DNA from: AC-32 sp963766375
GTDB lineage: Bacteria > Actinomycetota > Thermoleophilia > Gaiellales > Gaiellaceae
Assembly (NCBI GenBank): GCA_963766375.1
Contig: CAVXZG010000006.1
Coordinates: 1-64,000 of the forward strand
DNA: 64,000 nucleotides
Direction: 5' to 3'
The notes below the pieces were generated by a model, which was given only the letters and a program-made list of their open reading frames with translations, was not told the DNA's origin and searched no databases. Shown here in pieces: positions 41,865 through 49,825 of the stretch (the stretch's first letter is position 1; the number at the start of each line of letters is the position of its first letter). Made by a program: the position numbers and the translations under genes.

Positions 41865-43088
41865 TCAGCGGACGACCTCGAAGTGGGCCATCATTCCCAT
41901 CGCATGGTGTTCGAGGATGTGGCAGTGGTACATCCACTCGCCCGGTCGATCATCCGGTAGCCACGCAATTCGCGTCTGGCTCTTCCGGGGGACATTGACG
42001 GTGTCCTTCCACGCCAAGAACGGCGGCGCCTTGCCGTTTGCCGCGACGACCTGGAAGAAGAAGCCGTGGAGGTGAAACGGGTGATCTTGGCCCGTCTCGT
42101 TGACGAGATCCCACACCTGAAGCTCGCCGACCTGAACAGGATCGGCGCGCTGGTGATGCCCTTCGTGCATGAGCGCCTTCAGGCTGACCGTCCGGTTCGG
42201 TTCGGCGTCTTCCTCCACGAGTGGGTCGATCTGCCGGAGCGTCTCGGGAATGTGCGCGCTCGATGCGGTCGCGGGACCAACGTGGAGCGTGGCGAACCGC
42301 TCGCGGGGAGTCTCGCCCTTTCCACGGTCGTACGGGAGCGCCTCGATCTCGATGCGCTCCCCCTCCTCGAACGGGCCCACGGCGAGGTCAACGCGCTCGC
42401 CCGGGGTAAGCAACACCTCTGCCGCCGAGACGGGCTGGGGCAGAAGGCCGCCGTCCGTGCCGATGATCGTGAAAGGTCGTCCGCCAAGCGAGAGGCGGAC
42501 GAAGCGGGTGTTCGCCGTATCGATGATCCGCCAGCGCTCGACCGTGCCTGCCGGCATCGACAGATCCGGCTCTTGTCTGCCGTTGAGCAGCCGGACGTCG
42601 CCCTCGCGCCCCGCATGGTGCTCGTGCTCGTCTCCGAAGGGCGCCAAGTCTCCATCGGGGCCCAGCTTCAGATCATCGAAATGGAGAATCCGCTCAGCGT
42701 CGAACTCCGGCTCGTTCGGGTCGCGAACGATCAAGGCGCCGTAGAGGCCCCGCTCGAGCTGCTCGGTCTCGTTCGTATGTGAGTGGTACCAGTACGTTCC
42801 CGCGTCGGGAACCACGAATCGGTACTCGAATGTCTCGCCGGGGCCAACCGGCGGTTGCACGGCCTCCGTTCCGTCCATCTCGGCAGGAACGCGAACCCCG
42901 TGCCAGTGAATCGTCGTGGCCTGCGGCAGACTGTTCTTCAGACGCACTTCGATTGTGTCCCCCACGTTCGCGTCGATCGTGGGGCCGGGAACCTCACCGT
43001 TGAACGCAAACCCGGGGATGCTTCGGCCGGGGGCAAATTCCCAGGCGACCTCTTGCGCGTCTAGCTCCACTGGGACAACGTCAGGCAC
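41865..43088 (-). CDS. Multicopper oxidase, three-domain laccase/CueO type
   Basis: 407 residues. All four copper motifs are present: HWHGVRVPAEMDG, YWYHSHTNETEQLERG, HPFHLHGFFFQVV and YHCHILEHHAMGM, which includes the type 1 Cys-His pair and a Met axial ligand. A histidine-rich loop GDEHEHHAGREG might bind extra copper. No signal peptide or Tat motif is seen at the GTG start (43088), so it may be cytoplasmic or the start could be upstream. Codon third positions contain more A/T than the neighbours, perhaps a sign of later acquisition. It ends 55 bases from paaD, convergently. Confidence 0.9.
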   Translation of the reverse strand: MPDVVPVELDAQEVAWEFAPGRSIPGFAFNGEVPGPTIDANVGDTIEVRLKNSLPQATTIHWHGVRVPAEMDGTEAVQPPVGPGETFEYRFVVPDAGTYWYHSHTNETEQLERGLYGALIVRDPNEPEFDAERILHFDDLKLGPDGDLAPFGDEHEHHAGREGDVRLLNGRQEPDLSMPAGTVERWRIIDTANTRFVRLSLGGRPFTIIGTDGGLLPQPVSAAEVLLTPGERVDLAVGPFEEGERIEIEALPYDRGKGETPRERFATLHVGPATASSAHIPETLRQIDPLVEEDAEPNRTVSLKALMHEGHHQRADPVQVGELQVWDLVNETGQDHPFHLHGFFFQVVAANGKAPPFLAWKDTVNVPRKSQTRIAWLPDDRPGEWMYHCHILEHHAMGMMAHFEVVR

Positions 43089-43205
43089 TGAATCCAGCCT
43101 AGCCGGATAGACGGCGCAACCTTCAGTCGGGTGGTGGTCTTGGCCGTAGGTTTCGTAGCCTCCCTCGTCCTAAGCAGGCGGAGCGCGACGTAACCTTGTC
43201 CCGAA

Positions 43206-43688
43206 TTGGTACCGACCTCACCGCTCAGCCGCGGTCCCCTGTTCGCCGTTGCCGCCCTCGCCCTCATCGCCGGCGGCTGCGGGAGCAAGGACGAACGGCT
43301 GACAAAGGCCGAGTTCGTCAAGCAGGCCAACGCGATCTGCGCCAAGTACGAGCAGCGGGTGCAGAAGCGAATGGCCGGCATTCCCGCCGGCGACGAGGCG
43401 CAGCTGGCGAGCTCGATCGAGAAGGTGCTGCCGGTGATCCGCGAGGGCAACGACGAGCTCCGCTCGCTGAAGCCGCCCGACGGCCTGCAAGGCCACTACG
43501 ACCGCTGGATGAAGATCGCCGACGCCGAGGTGGCTGCGGCGAGCAAGCTCCAGAACGCGCTGCGCAAGGGCGACCGCCAGGCAATCCAGTCCGCGTTCGC
43601 CGAGCTGCAGACCAAGGACGTGGACCAGGACCGGCTCGCGCGGCAGGAGCTCGGTCTGACCGGCTGCGCCTCGGGCTCGAGCGGCTAG
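43206..43688 (+). CDS. Lipoprotein of unknown function
   Basis: 160 residues. TTG 43206 starts a signal peptide with lipobox LIAGGC (cysteine about residue 25). The mature part is helical and charged: LTKAEFVKQANAICAKYEQR, VLPVIREGNDELRSLKPPDG, ASKLQNALRKGDRQAIQSAF. It ends in GLTGCASGSSG. Two cysteines (ICAKYE and LTGCAS) may pair outside. This layout is seen in many uncharacterised actinobacterial lipoproteins. Its stop lies at the left end of a long palindromic element. Confidence 0.75.
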   Translation: MVPTSPLSRGPLFAVAALALIAGGCGSKDERLTKAEFVKQANAICAKYEQRVQKRMAGIPAGDEAQLASSIEKVLPVIREGNDELRSLKPPDGLQGHYDRWMKIADAEVAAASKLQNALRKGDRQAIQSAFAELQTKDVDQDRLARQELGLTGCASGSSG

Positions 43689-43689
43689 C

Positions 43690-43854
43690 AGGAGGGTTTG
43701 GCGGGATAGCGCTCGTCCTCGGCGTGCGCTGGTCGTTCCGAGGCAAGGACGCAGGGAGCGTTCGTATCCAGTGGATACGGGCGCGACTGAGAACGCGGCC
43801 TCGGGGCGAGCAGTGTGCGCCGAGGGCTCAGCCGGTATTTCGCCGAACCCTCCT
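43690..43854. repeat. 165-bp nested inverted repeat element
   Basis: Ends are imperfect inverted repeats AGGAGGGTTTGGCGGGATA and, reversed from the right, AGGAGGGTTCGGCGAAATA. Inner arms include CCTCGGCG/CGCCGAGG and CCGAGGC/GCCTCGG, and the centre is GTATCC-AGT-GGATAC (43764-43778). The symmetry point of the ends and of the centre agree within a base. It fills the gap between two convergent genes and contributes the stop codon of the right one. A long RNA hairpin or a MITE-like element is likely. Confidence 0.75.
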
Positions 43855-44452
43855 AGCTCTCGATCCCGACGTTGAAGCTCGGGTAGCGCTCGGTCAGCAG
43901 CATCACGTATGCGTACGTCTGCGTCTCGAAGCGCTGCGCAAGCACCGCGAAGTTCCGTAGCCCCTCGGGCACCCGGCCGGTGACCAGCGCGATGAACCAG
44001 CTGAAGACGGCCAGGAGCTGAGAGAGGTTCGAGAGGATGTTCGCGACGAACAGCGCGGGAATGGCGAGGATGATCCGGAAGCCCACCGTGAGCCGGCTCT
44101 GCTGCTGTGGCGGATCGACCTCGAGGTCGATCGGGTAGCCCGCCTTGCCGGCGAAGGCCGGGAACGGATCGGCGATCAGGAGCGCGTAGGCGCGCACGTG
44201 CGTCGCGTAGCGGAGAAAGGTCGCGAGGAAGTTGTGCAGGCCGTCGGGTGAGCGGCCGGTGAAGAGCGTCGCGAACCAGTTCACGATCGTGGCGAGGATC
44301 GCGATCACGCCCCACAGCGTGACCCAGATGAAGTGGGGGATCGCAAGGATCAGCCGGAAGAAGACCGTGAGGCGGGTCCGCTGGAGGTCGTCGCTGACGA
44401 CGAGGCGGACCGGGTGCTGCGCGGTGCTGGCGGTGACGGCAGTGGATTCCAT
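43853..44452 (-). CDS. DUF4389 membrane protein
   Basis: 199 residues with four helices in two similar halves: FFRLILAIPHFIWVTLWGVI with NWFATLFTGRSPDGLHNFLA, then FRIILAIPALFVANILSN with SWFIALVTGRVPEGLRNFAV. The repeated W-F-x-x-L-x-T-G-R motif is the DUF4389 hallmark. Function unknown. Its stop codon is formed by the end of the palindromic element. Confidence 0.9.
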   Translation of the reverse strand: MESTAVTASTAQHPVRLVVSDDLQRTRLTVFFRLILAIPHFIWVTLWGVIAILATIVNWFATLFTGRSPDGLHNFLATFLRYATHVRAYALLIADPFPAFAGKAGYPIDLEVDPPQQQSRLTVGFRIILAIPALFVANILSNLSQLLAVFSWFIALVTGRVPEGLRNFAVLAQRFETQTYAYVMLLTERYPSFNVGIES

Positions 44453-44473
44453 AGGGCGATCGTAACGTGTCCG

Positions 44474-45244
44474 TCAGCGGCCCTCGAACCGCGGCTCGCG
44501 TTTCTCGAGGAACGCGTCCACGCCCTCACGAAAATCGGCGGTCTGGGTGGCGGCCGTTTGGAGCTGCGCCTCGAGCTCGAGCTGCTCCTCGAGGGTTGCG
44601 TTCTCGGCGTTGTCGAAGAGCCTCTTCGTCAGGCCGACCCCGCGCGTCGGCATGGCGGCCAGCTCGGCGGCGCGCTCCGCCGCGCGCTCGGCGAGCTTCT
44701 CGTCCGCGACCACCTCGGAGACGAGGCCCCAGTCCAGCGCTTCGGCAGCGCTCAGCCGGCGACCCGAGGTCATCCACTCGAACGCACGTGCCGTGCCGAG
44801 CAGGCGCCGCACGAAGTACGTGCCACCGGAGTCCGGCACCAGGCCGATGTTGATGAACGCGGGCACGAAGGTCGCACTGGCCGCGGCGAGCCGCAGGTCG
44901 CAGGCGCACGCGAACGAGAGCCCCGCGCCGGCGGCCGGGCCGTTGACCGCCGCCAGGACCGGCTTTTCGAGCCTGCGCAGGGCGAGGATGTTCGGGTGGT
45001 AGTTGCCGCGGAGGCGCTCGCCGATGTCGCCGGGGGCCTCGCGAAACTCGGTCAGGTCCTGCCCGACGCAGAAGCCGCGCCCGGCGCCGGTGATCACCAC
45101 GGCGCGCACGTCGTCGGCCTCTGCCTCCTTCAGCGCGGCCGAAAGCGCCTGGTGCATGGCTGCGTTGAAAGCGTTGAGGACGTCGGGCCGGTTGAGGGTG
45201 ATCGTCAGGACGGCGCCGTCGCGGGTCGTCTCAACCTCGGCCAT
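44474..45244 (-). CDS. Enoyl-CoA hydratase/isomerase (PaaG-like)
   Basis: 256 residues. Crotonase motifs are LNRPDVLNAFNAAMHQALSA, VITGAGRGFCVGQDLTEF, NGPAAGAGLSFACACDLRLA and FINIGLVPDSGGTYFVRRLL. The catalytic-site aspartate in GLVPDSGG, with no second glutamate visible, fits the PaaG/PaaF isomerase group, and a paa operon is nearby. It could convert the phenylacetyl-CoA epoxide to the oxepin. Divergent from the HtrA-like gene. Confidence 0.9.
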   Translation of the reverse strand: MAEVETTRDGAVLTITLNRPDVLNAFNAAMHQALSAALKEAEADDVRAVVITGAGRGFCVGQDLTEFREAPGDIGERLRGNYHPNILALRRLEKPVLAAVNGPAAGAGLSFACACDLRLAAASATFVPAFINIGLVPDSGGTYFVRRLLGTARAFEWMTSGRRLSAAEALDWGLVSEVVADEKLAERAAERAAELAAMPTRGVGLTKRLFDNAENATLEEQLELEAQLQTAATQTADFREGVDAFLEKREPRFEGR

Positions 45245-45282
45245 CCGCCGCAGCCTATAACCGCATTGCTAGCTTCGAGGCG

Positions 45283-46251
45283 ATGGGAGAGCCGGTATTC
45301 ATCTCCGATCCGCCCAGCGAGCAGGAGGCGCTCGACGCGTACTCGCGCGCGGTGGTCGCCGTGGCGGACCGACTCGCGCCTTCGGTCGCGAACCTGCGGG
45401 TCTCGCACCGTGGTCGCAACGGCCGGCGCCTGAACGGCGGCGGGAGCGCGGTCGTGATCACGCCCGACGGCTTCATGCTCACCTCGGCTCACGTCGTGGC
45501 CGGCAGCGAGAACGGCGGCCGGGCCTCGTTCGTCGACGGCCGCGAGCTCGGCTTCGAGGTCGTCGGCTCCGACTCCCACTCCGATCTCGCCGTGCTGCGC
45601 GCCGACGCGCGCGACCTCGTCCCGGCCGAGCTCGGCGACGCCGAGCGCCTGCGCGTCGGCCAGCTCGTGGTCGCGATCGGCAACCCGAACGGCTTCGCCG
45701 GCTCGGTCACCGCCGGCGTCGTCTCGGCGCTCGGTCGCTCGCTGCCGACCCAGAGCGGGCGCGTGGTGGACAACGTGATCCAGACCGACGCGGCACTGAA
45801 CCCCGGCAACTCCGGCGGGGCGCTCGCGGACGGCAACGGGCACGTTGTCGGTGTCAACACGGCCGTCGCAGGCGTGGGGCTCGGCCTCGCGGTCCCGGTG
45901 AACGCGGCGACGCGGCAGATCATGGCGGCGCTCATGACCGAGGGCCGCTTCCGGCGCGCCTACGTCGGGATCGCCGGCGGCGCCCGGCCGCTGCCTCCGC
46001 GGCTCGCGCGCAGCCTTGGACGAGACGCCGGCGTCGAGGTGGTTCAGGTCGTCGAGGGCACGCCTGCGGCGGCGGCCGGCCTGCGGCCCGAGGACCTGAT
46101 CGTCGAGCTCGACGGCTCGCCGGTCACGGGGGTGGACGACCTCCAGCGCCTGATGGTGGTGGAGCGGATCGGCGCGAAGGTGCCGATCCGCGTGCTGCGC
46201 GAGGGCCGCGAGCTCACGCTCGAGCTCGTGCCCGCCGAGCTCGGCGACTGA
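45283..46251 (+). CDS. HtrA-like serine protease with PDZ domain, no signal peptide
   Basis: 322 residues. The trypsin-like triad is complete: His in MLTSAHVVAGSENGG, Asp in SDSHSDLAVLRADA and Ser in LNPGNSGGALADGNGH. The PDZ domain has GVEVVQVVEGTPAAAAGLRP and DLIVELDGSPVTGVDDLQRL. Unlike most HtrA/DegP proteins, it begins MGEPVFISDPPSEQEALDAY with no signal peptide or membrane helix, so it appears cytoplasmic. ATG 45283 lies 38 bases from the divergent hydratase. Confidence 0.9.
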   Translation: MGEPVFISDPPSEQEALDAYSRAVVAVADRLAPSVANLRVSHRGRNGRRLNGGGSAVVITPDGFMLTSAHVVAGSENGGRASFVDGRELGFEVVGSDSHSDLAVLRADARDLVPAELGDAERLRVGQLVVAIGNPNGFAGSVTAGVVSALGRSLPTQSGRVVDNVIQTDAALNPGNSGGALADGNGHVVGVNTAVAGVGLGLAVPVNAATRQIMAALMTEGRFRRAYVGIAGGARPLPPRLARSLGRDAGVEVVQVVEGTPAAAAGLRPEDLIVELDGSPVTGVDDLQRLMVVERIGAKVPIRVLREGRELTLELVPAELGD

Positions 46252-46518
46252 GCAGTCCCACGGCATCCGCCACGACCACAGAATGGCGACGCCGAACACG
46301 ACTGCCCACGTGAGCGGGACGCCCCAGTACCAGTGCGAGCCGGACTGCCACCCTTTGCCGATGATCCCAAGAGCGCCGAGCCAGCAGATGCTGCCGGCAA
46401 CGAGGACCAGGTCAATGGCTCCGGTCTCCGACGATGTGAAGATGATCACGCCCACGAAGACGAAGAGCCAGACGAAGCCGAGCAGGACGTGGGCGGCGAG
46501 GCTCCGGCGAGAGCCCAA
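46249..46518 (-). CDS. Small membrane protein, end uncertain
   Basis: TTG 46518 starts GSRRSLAAHVLLGFVWLFVF, and three helices follow, including LVLVAGSICWLGALGIIGKG and WGVPLTWAVVFGVAILWSWR. The recognisable protein ends near 46250. The frame itself does not stop, but continues antisense through the HtrA gene to 45205, so the real stop has probably been lost to an indel. The coordinates mark the credible part only. Function unknown. Confidence 0.45.
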
Positions 46519-46552
46519 TTGCTCGGCCCGGGCACGCTCGTGCCCGGCATGG

Positions 46553-47320
46553 CTACCTCCCTTTGAACTCGGGCTTTCGCTTCTCCGTGAACGCGGTCAG
46601 GCCCTCTTTCGCGTCCTCGCTCGCGAACGCCAGGTAGAGCGCGCGCCGCTCGGCCTCCAGGCCCGCGGTGAGCGTGGTCTCGAACGCGCGATCGACGGAC
46701 TCCTTGGCCAGGCGCGTGCCGACCGGGCCCTTCTCGGCGATCTCCCGCGCCAGCCCCTTCGCCTCCTCGAGCCACGCCTCGTTGGGGACAACGCGTGCCA
46801 CGAGTCCGGCCGCGAGCGCCTCGTTCGCCGAGAGCCTGCGGCCGCTGAGGATCACGTCCATCGCCAGCGCCTTGCCGACGGCGCGCGTCAGCCGTTGGGT
46901 GCCGCCGGCGCCGGGGATGATCCCGAGCCCCGTCTCAGGCTGGCCGAACTGGGCCGACTCCGAGGCGACGATCAGGTCACAGGCCATCGCCAGCTCACAG
47001 CCGCCGCCGAGGCAGTAGCCGGAGACGGCGGCAATCAGCGGCGTCCAGAGCCCGCGGATCGCATCCCAGCGCTCGATCCGCCGCTGGTAATAGAGGTCGA
47101 TCGCGGAGGCCTGCGCCAGCTCGCCGATGTCCGCTCCGGCGGCGAAGGCGCGCTCGGAGCCGCCGAGCACGATCGCTCGTACCGACTGGTCGCGGTCGAG
47201 CTCGATCAAGATGGCGACGAGCTCCTCCATCAGCTCGTCGGAGAGCGCGTTCAGCTGGTCGGGCCGGTTGAGCAGGACAACGGCAATCGCGCCGTCACGC
47301 TCGACCTCGATCAGGCTCAT
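46553..47320 (-). CDS. Enoyl-CoA hydratase
   Basis: 255 residues. Motifs are LLNRPDQLNALSDELMEELV, AIVLGGSERAFAAGADIGEL, SGYCLGGGCELAMACDLIVA and PETGLGIIPGAGGTQRLTRA. The two catalytic glutamates, in GCELAMA and QPETGLG, are both present, so it should be a true hydratase of fatty-acid or aromatic acyl-CoA breakdown. It overlaps the next hydratase by four bases and belongs to a three-gene operon. Confidence 0.93.
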   Translation of the reverse strand: MSLIEVERDGAIAVVLLNRPDQLNALSDELMEELVAILIELDRDQSVRAIVLGGSERAFAAGADIGELAQASAIDLYYQRRIERWDAIRGLWTPLIAAVSGYCLGGGCELAMACDLIVASESAQFGQPETGLGIIPGAGGTQRLTRAVGKALAMDVILSGRRLSANEALAAGLVARVVPNEAWLEEAKGLAREIAEKGPVGTRLAKESVDRAFETTLTAGLEAERRALYLAFASEDAKEGLTAFTEKRKPEFKGR

Positions 47321-48126
47321 TTCTTCTCCAGGAACTTCTCGATCGCTTTCCGCGGCTCCTCGGTCGCCATCGAGAGCGCGAGCCAGTCGCGCGCGTGGTT
47401 GATCGTCTGGTGCCACGCGAAGTCCTTCCAGAAGTTCAGGTGCTGCTTCGCGTAGCGGGTCGTCTGCGGAAGCTTCCGGGCGAGGTTCTCGACCACCGCG
47501 TCGACCTTCGCGTCGAGCTCGGCCGCGGGCACGGCCCAGTTGACGAGCCCCCACTCCGCGGCCTTGGGCGCCGGCAGCTCCTCGCACATCAGGACGATCT
47601 CTCGCGCGCGCCGGTCGCCGACCATGATCGTCAGCCACTGCGTCGCGCCGCCCGCCGGCACCGAGCCGTGCTCCGGCCCAACGTGGCGAATGAACGCGTC
47701 GTCCACCATCACCGCGAGGTCGCAGGCCATCTGCAGCTCGTTGCCGCCTCCGACCGCGATCCCGTTGATGCGGGCCAGAGTCGGCTTGCCGATCTCGCGC
47801 AGCCGGTCGTGCGCGTCCTTGAAGGCGCCGAACCACTTCCAGTACTCGTTCGGGTTGCCGAGATAGTCGTCGGCCCACGACTTCAGGTCGGCGCCGACCG
47901 AGAACGCGCGGCCGGCGCCGGTCAGCACCACCACCCTGATCTCGTCGTCCCAGGAGGCGTCCTCGCACGCGCGCGCGATCTCCCGGAGCATGCGGAAGTC
48001 GAAGGCATTCAGCACCTCCGGCCGGTTGAAGGTGATCGTGGCCCTCGGCGGGGCCTTCTCGTAGAGGATCCGCTCGAAGCCGAGCTCGTCCGGCGGCTGC
48101 GGCCGGGGGGCATCGGGTTGGCTCAT
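47317..48126 (-). CDS. Enoyl-CoA hydratase family protein
   Basis: 269 residues from ATG 48126. It has TFNRPEVLNAFDFRMLREIA, VLTGAGRAFSVGADLKSWAD, INGIAVGGGNELQMACDLAV and GPEHGSVPAGGATQWLTIMV. One catalytic position is Glu (GNELQMA), and the second is EHGSVPA, unlike the classic hydratase. The long insertion SWADDYLGNPNEYWKWFGAF is uncommon. It may act on an aromatic or alicyclic acyl-CoA (badK-like). It is coupled on both sides, to a hydratase and an EthD-like gene. Confidence 0.88.
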   Translation of the reverse strand: MSQPDAPRPQPPDELGFERILYEKAPPRATITFNRPEVLNAFDFRMLREIARACEDASWDDEIRVVVLTGAGRAFSVGADLKSWADDYLGNPNEYWKWFGAFKDAHDRLREIGKPTLARINGIAVGGGNELQMACDLAVMVDDAFIRHVGPEHGSVPAGGATQWLTIMVGDRRAREIVLMCEELPAPKAAEWGLVNWAVPAAELDAKVDAVVENLARKLPQTTRYAKQHLNFWKDFAWHQTINHARDWLALSMATEEPRKAIEKFLEKK

Positions 48127-48395
48127 TCGACTTCCGCGACGTAGACGCGGAACGGAATGCCGAGCTTCTTGGCATCCTCGGCTCCGGCCCGCAGCCCGTC
48201 CTGCGATTCCTTCCAGGCATCGCGGTCCGTGAACTCGTATTCGAAGTAGTAGGCAGCGTCGGGATCGGGCATCCCGCCCAGCACCCGCCCGTGACGAGTC
48301 CTGGCGGCCGGCACTTCCTGTCGCGCGAGCTCGGCATGCTGCTCGTATCGCTCCTGGTCGGGCTGCTCGGAGTAGAGGACGAAGACGCGAATCAC
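48123..48395 (-). CDS. EthD-like dimeric alpha-beta barrel protein
   Basis: 90 residues. MIRVFVLYSEQPDQERYEQH and GMPDPDAAYYFEYEFTDRDA match the ferredoxin-like dimeric barrel used by EthD and YciI-like proteins. Such proteins help cofactor or substrate handling in catabolic operons, with no fixed reaction. It overlaps the downstream hydratase by four bases and heads the operon, divergent from the transporter genes. Confidence 0.8.
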   Translation of the reverse strand: MIRVFVLYSEQPDQERYEQHAELARQEVPAARTRHGRVLGGMPDPDAAYYFEYEFTDRDAWKESQDGLRAGAEDAKKLGIPFRVYVAEVE

Positions 48396-48463
48396 TCGGA
48401 CTTTCCCCCTTCGGTCGAGGACCGGCGGAGCGTAACGCGAAGCGTGGTACCGTCGCGCGCGGC

Positions 48464-48904
48464 GTGGGCGCCCTCACCATTCTCCTCGCGGTCATCGCCG
48501 GTGTCGCGGGCTCCGTTCAGGTCGCGGTGATGGCCAAGCTGGGCGACCGCGTCGGCGTCTTCGGGGCGCTCGCCTGGGCCGCCGCCCTCACGGCGTTGCT
48601 CGCATTCACGCTCCTGCTCGTGGCCAAGCAGAGCTTGAGCCCGTTCGTCGAGGCCGCGCGCCAGCCCGTCTGGCTCTGGAGCGGCGCGATCATGAGCGTG
48701 ATCATCGTGCTGGCGATCACGGTCGCCGGCACGCGCATCGGCGTGATCGCGACGGTCTCCGTCCTGCTCGTCGGGCAGTTCGCCGCGGGAGCGGCGATCG
48801 ACCAGTTCGGCCTGCTCGGCGCCGAGCGCGTCCCGGTCAACTGGGTCCGGATCCTCGGGATCGCGCTGCTCGCGGTCGGCGCTGCGCTGACCCTCAAGCG
48901 CTAG
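48464..48904 (+). CDS. DMT family transporter (YdcZ/DUF606-like)
   Basis: 146 residues, five helices. GTG 48464 starts MGALTILLAVIAGVAGSVQV. The rest, such as LWSGAIMSVIIVLAITVAGT and VSVLLVGQFAAGAAIDQFGL, fits the half-size YdcZ group of drug/metabolite transporters. It is followed directly by an EamA transporter. Substrate unknown. Confidence 0.85.
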   Translation: MGALTILLAVIAGVAGSVQVAVMAKLGDRVGVFGALAWAAALTALLAFTLLLVAKQSLSPFVEAARQPVWLWSGAIMSVIIVLAITVAGTRIGVIATVSVLLVGQFAAGAAIDQFGLLGAERVPVNWVRILGIALLAVGAALTLKR

Positions 48905-49825
48905 GTGAGCAAGGGCGCCAAGGTCTGGATCGCCCTCTGGGTGGTCTACGTCGTCTGGGGCTCGACCTACCTCGCGATCGAGCTCGCGGGCGAGACGATG
49001 CCGGGCTTCTTCGGCGCGGGAGTGCGCTTCACGATCGCCGGCCTCCTGATGCTCGGGTTCATCGCCTGGCGACGAAGCCCGGGAACCCTGAGGATCGGCC
49101 GCGCGGAGCTGCTTTCCGCCGCAGTCGTCGGCCTGCTGCTGCCGGGAGCCAACTCGATCCTGTTCGTCACCGAGCAGAAAGTGCCGATCGGGCTCACCTC
49201 GCTGATCATCGCCTCGATCCCACTCTGGGTACTGCTCCTGCGTTTGCTCGTCGGAGAGCGGCCGGACCTCCTCTCGACGATCGGCCTCGTGATCGGCTTC
49301 GGCGGGATCGTGCTGCTCGTCCACCCGGGAAGCGACACCGGCCCGCTCAGCTACCTGCTCATCACCGTCGCCGCGTCGTTCATGTGGGCGCTCGGCTCGT
49401 TCCTGTCTCCCCGCATTCCGGTGCCGCGAGACGCGCTCGTCGCAACCGGCTACGAGATGCTCTGCGGCGGGCTCGTCCTGCTCGTGATCGGCCTCGTCGC
49501 CTACAGCCCGAGCGAGCTCGACCCCGCGCACTGGTCGGCCCGCTCGATCCTCGGGCTCGTCTACCTGATCACCTTCGGCTCGCTGCTCGGCTACAGCGCG
49601 TACGTCTGGCTGCTGGCGAACGCGCCGATCGCCAAGGTCTCGACGTACGCGTACGTGAACCCGGTGATCGCGATCGCGCTCGGGGTGATCGTCCTGGACG
49701 AGTCGATCACGCTGCGGATCGTCTTCGGCGCGCTGCTGATCCTCGCCGCGGTCGCAATCGTGCTGCAGCGCGAAAGCGCTCTACAGGCCGGCGAGGTCGT
49801 CGGGGCGAACCGGGACCCGCGCTAG
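48905..49825 (+). CDS. EamA family transporter
   Basis: 306 residues, ten helices in two EamA repeats. The start is GTG 48905, the base after the previous stop. It reads VVYVVWGSTYLAIELAGETM and ITFGSLLGYSAYVWLLANAP, then STYAYVNPVIAIALGVIVLD. It probably exports amino acids or metabolites. It runs 45 bases into the convergent xanthine dehydrogenase gene. Confidence 0.9.
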   Translation: MSKGAKVWIALWVVYVVWGSTYLAIELAGETMPGFFGAGVRFTIAGLLMLGFIAWRRSPGTLRIGRAELLSAAVVGLLLPGANSILFVTEQKVPIGLTSLIIASIPLWVLLLRLLVGERPDLLSTIGLVIGFGGIVLLVHPGSDTGPLSYLLITVAASFMWALGSFLSPRIPVPRDALVATGYEMLCGGLVLLVIGLVAYSPSELDPAHWSARSILGLVYLITFGSLLGYSAYVWLLANAPIAKVSTYAYVNPVIAIALGVIVLDESITLRIVFGALLILAAVAIVLQRESALQAGEVVGANRDPR

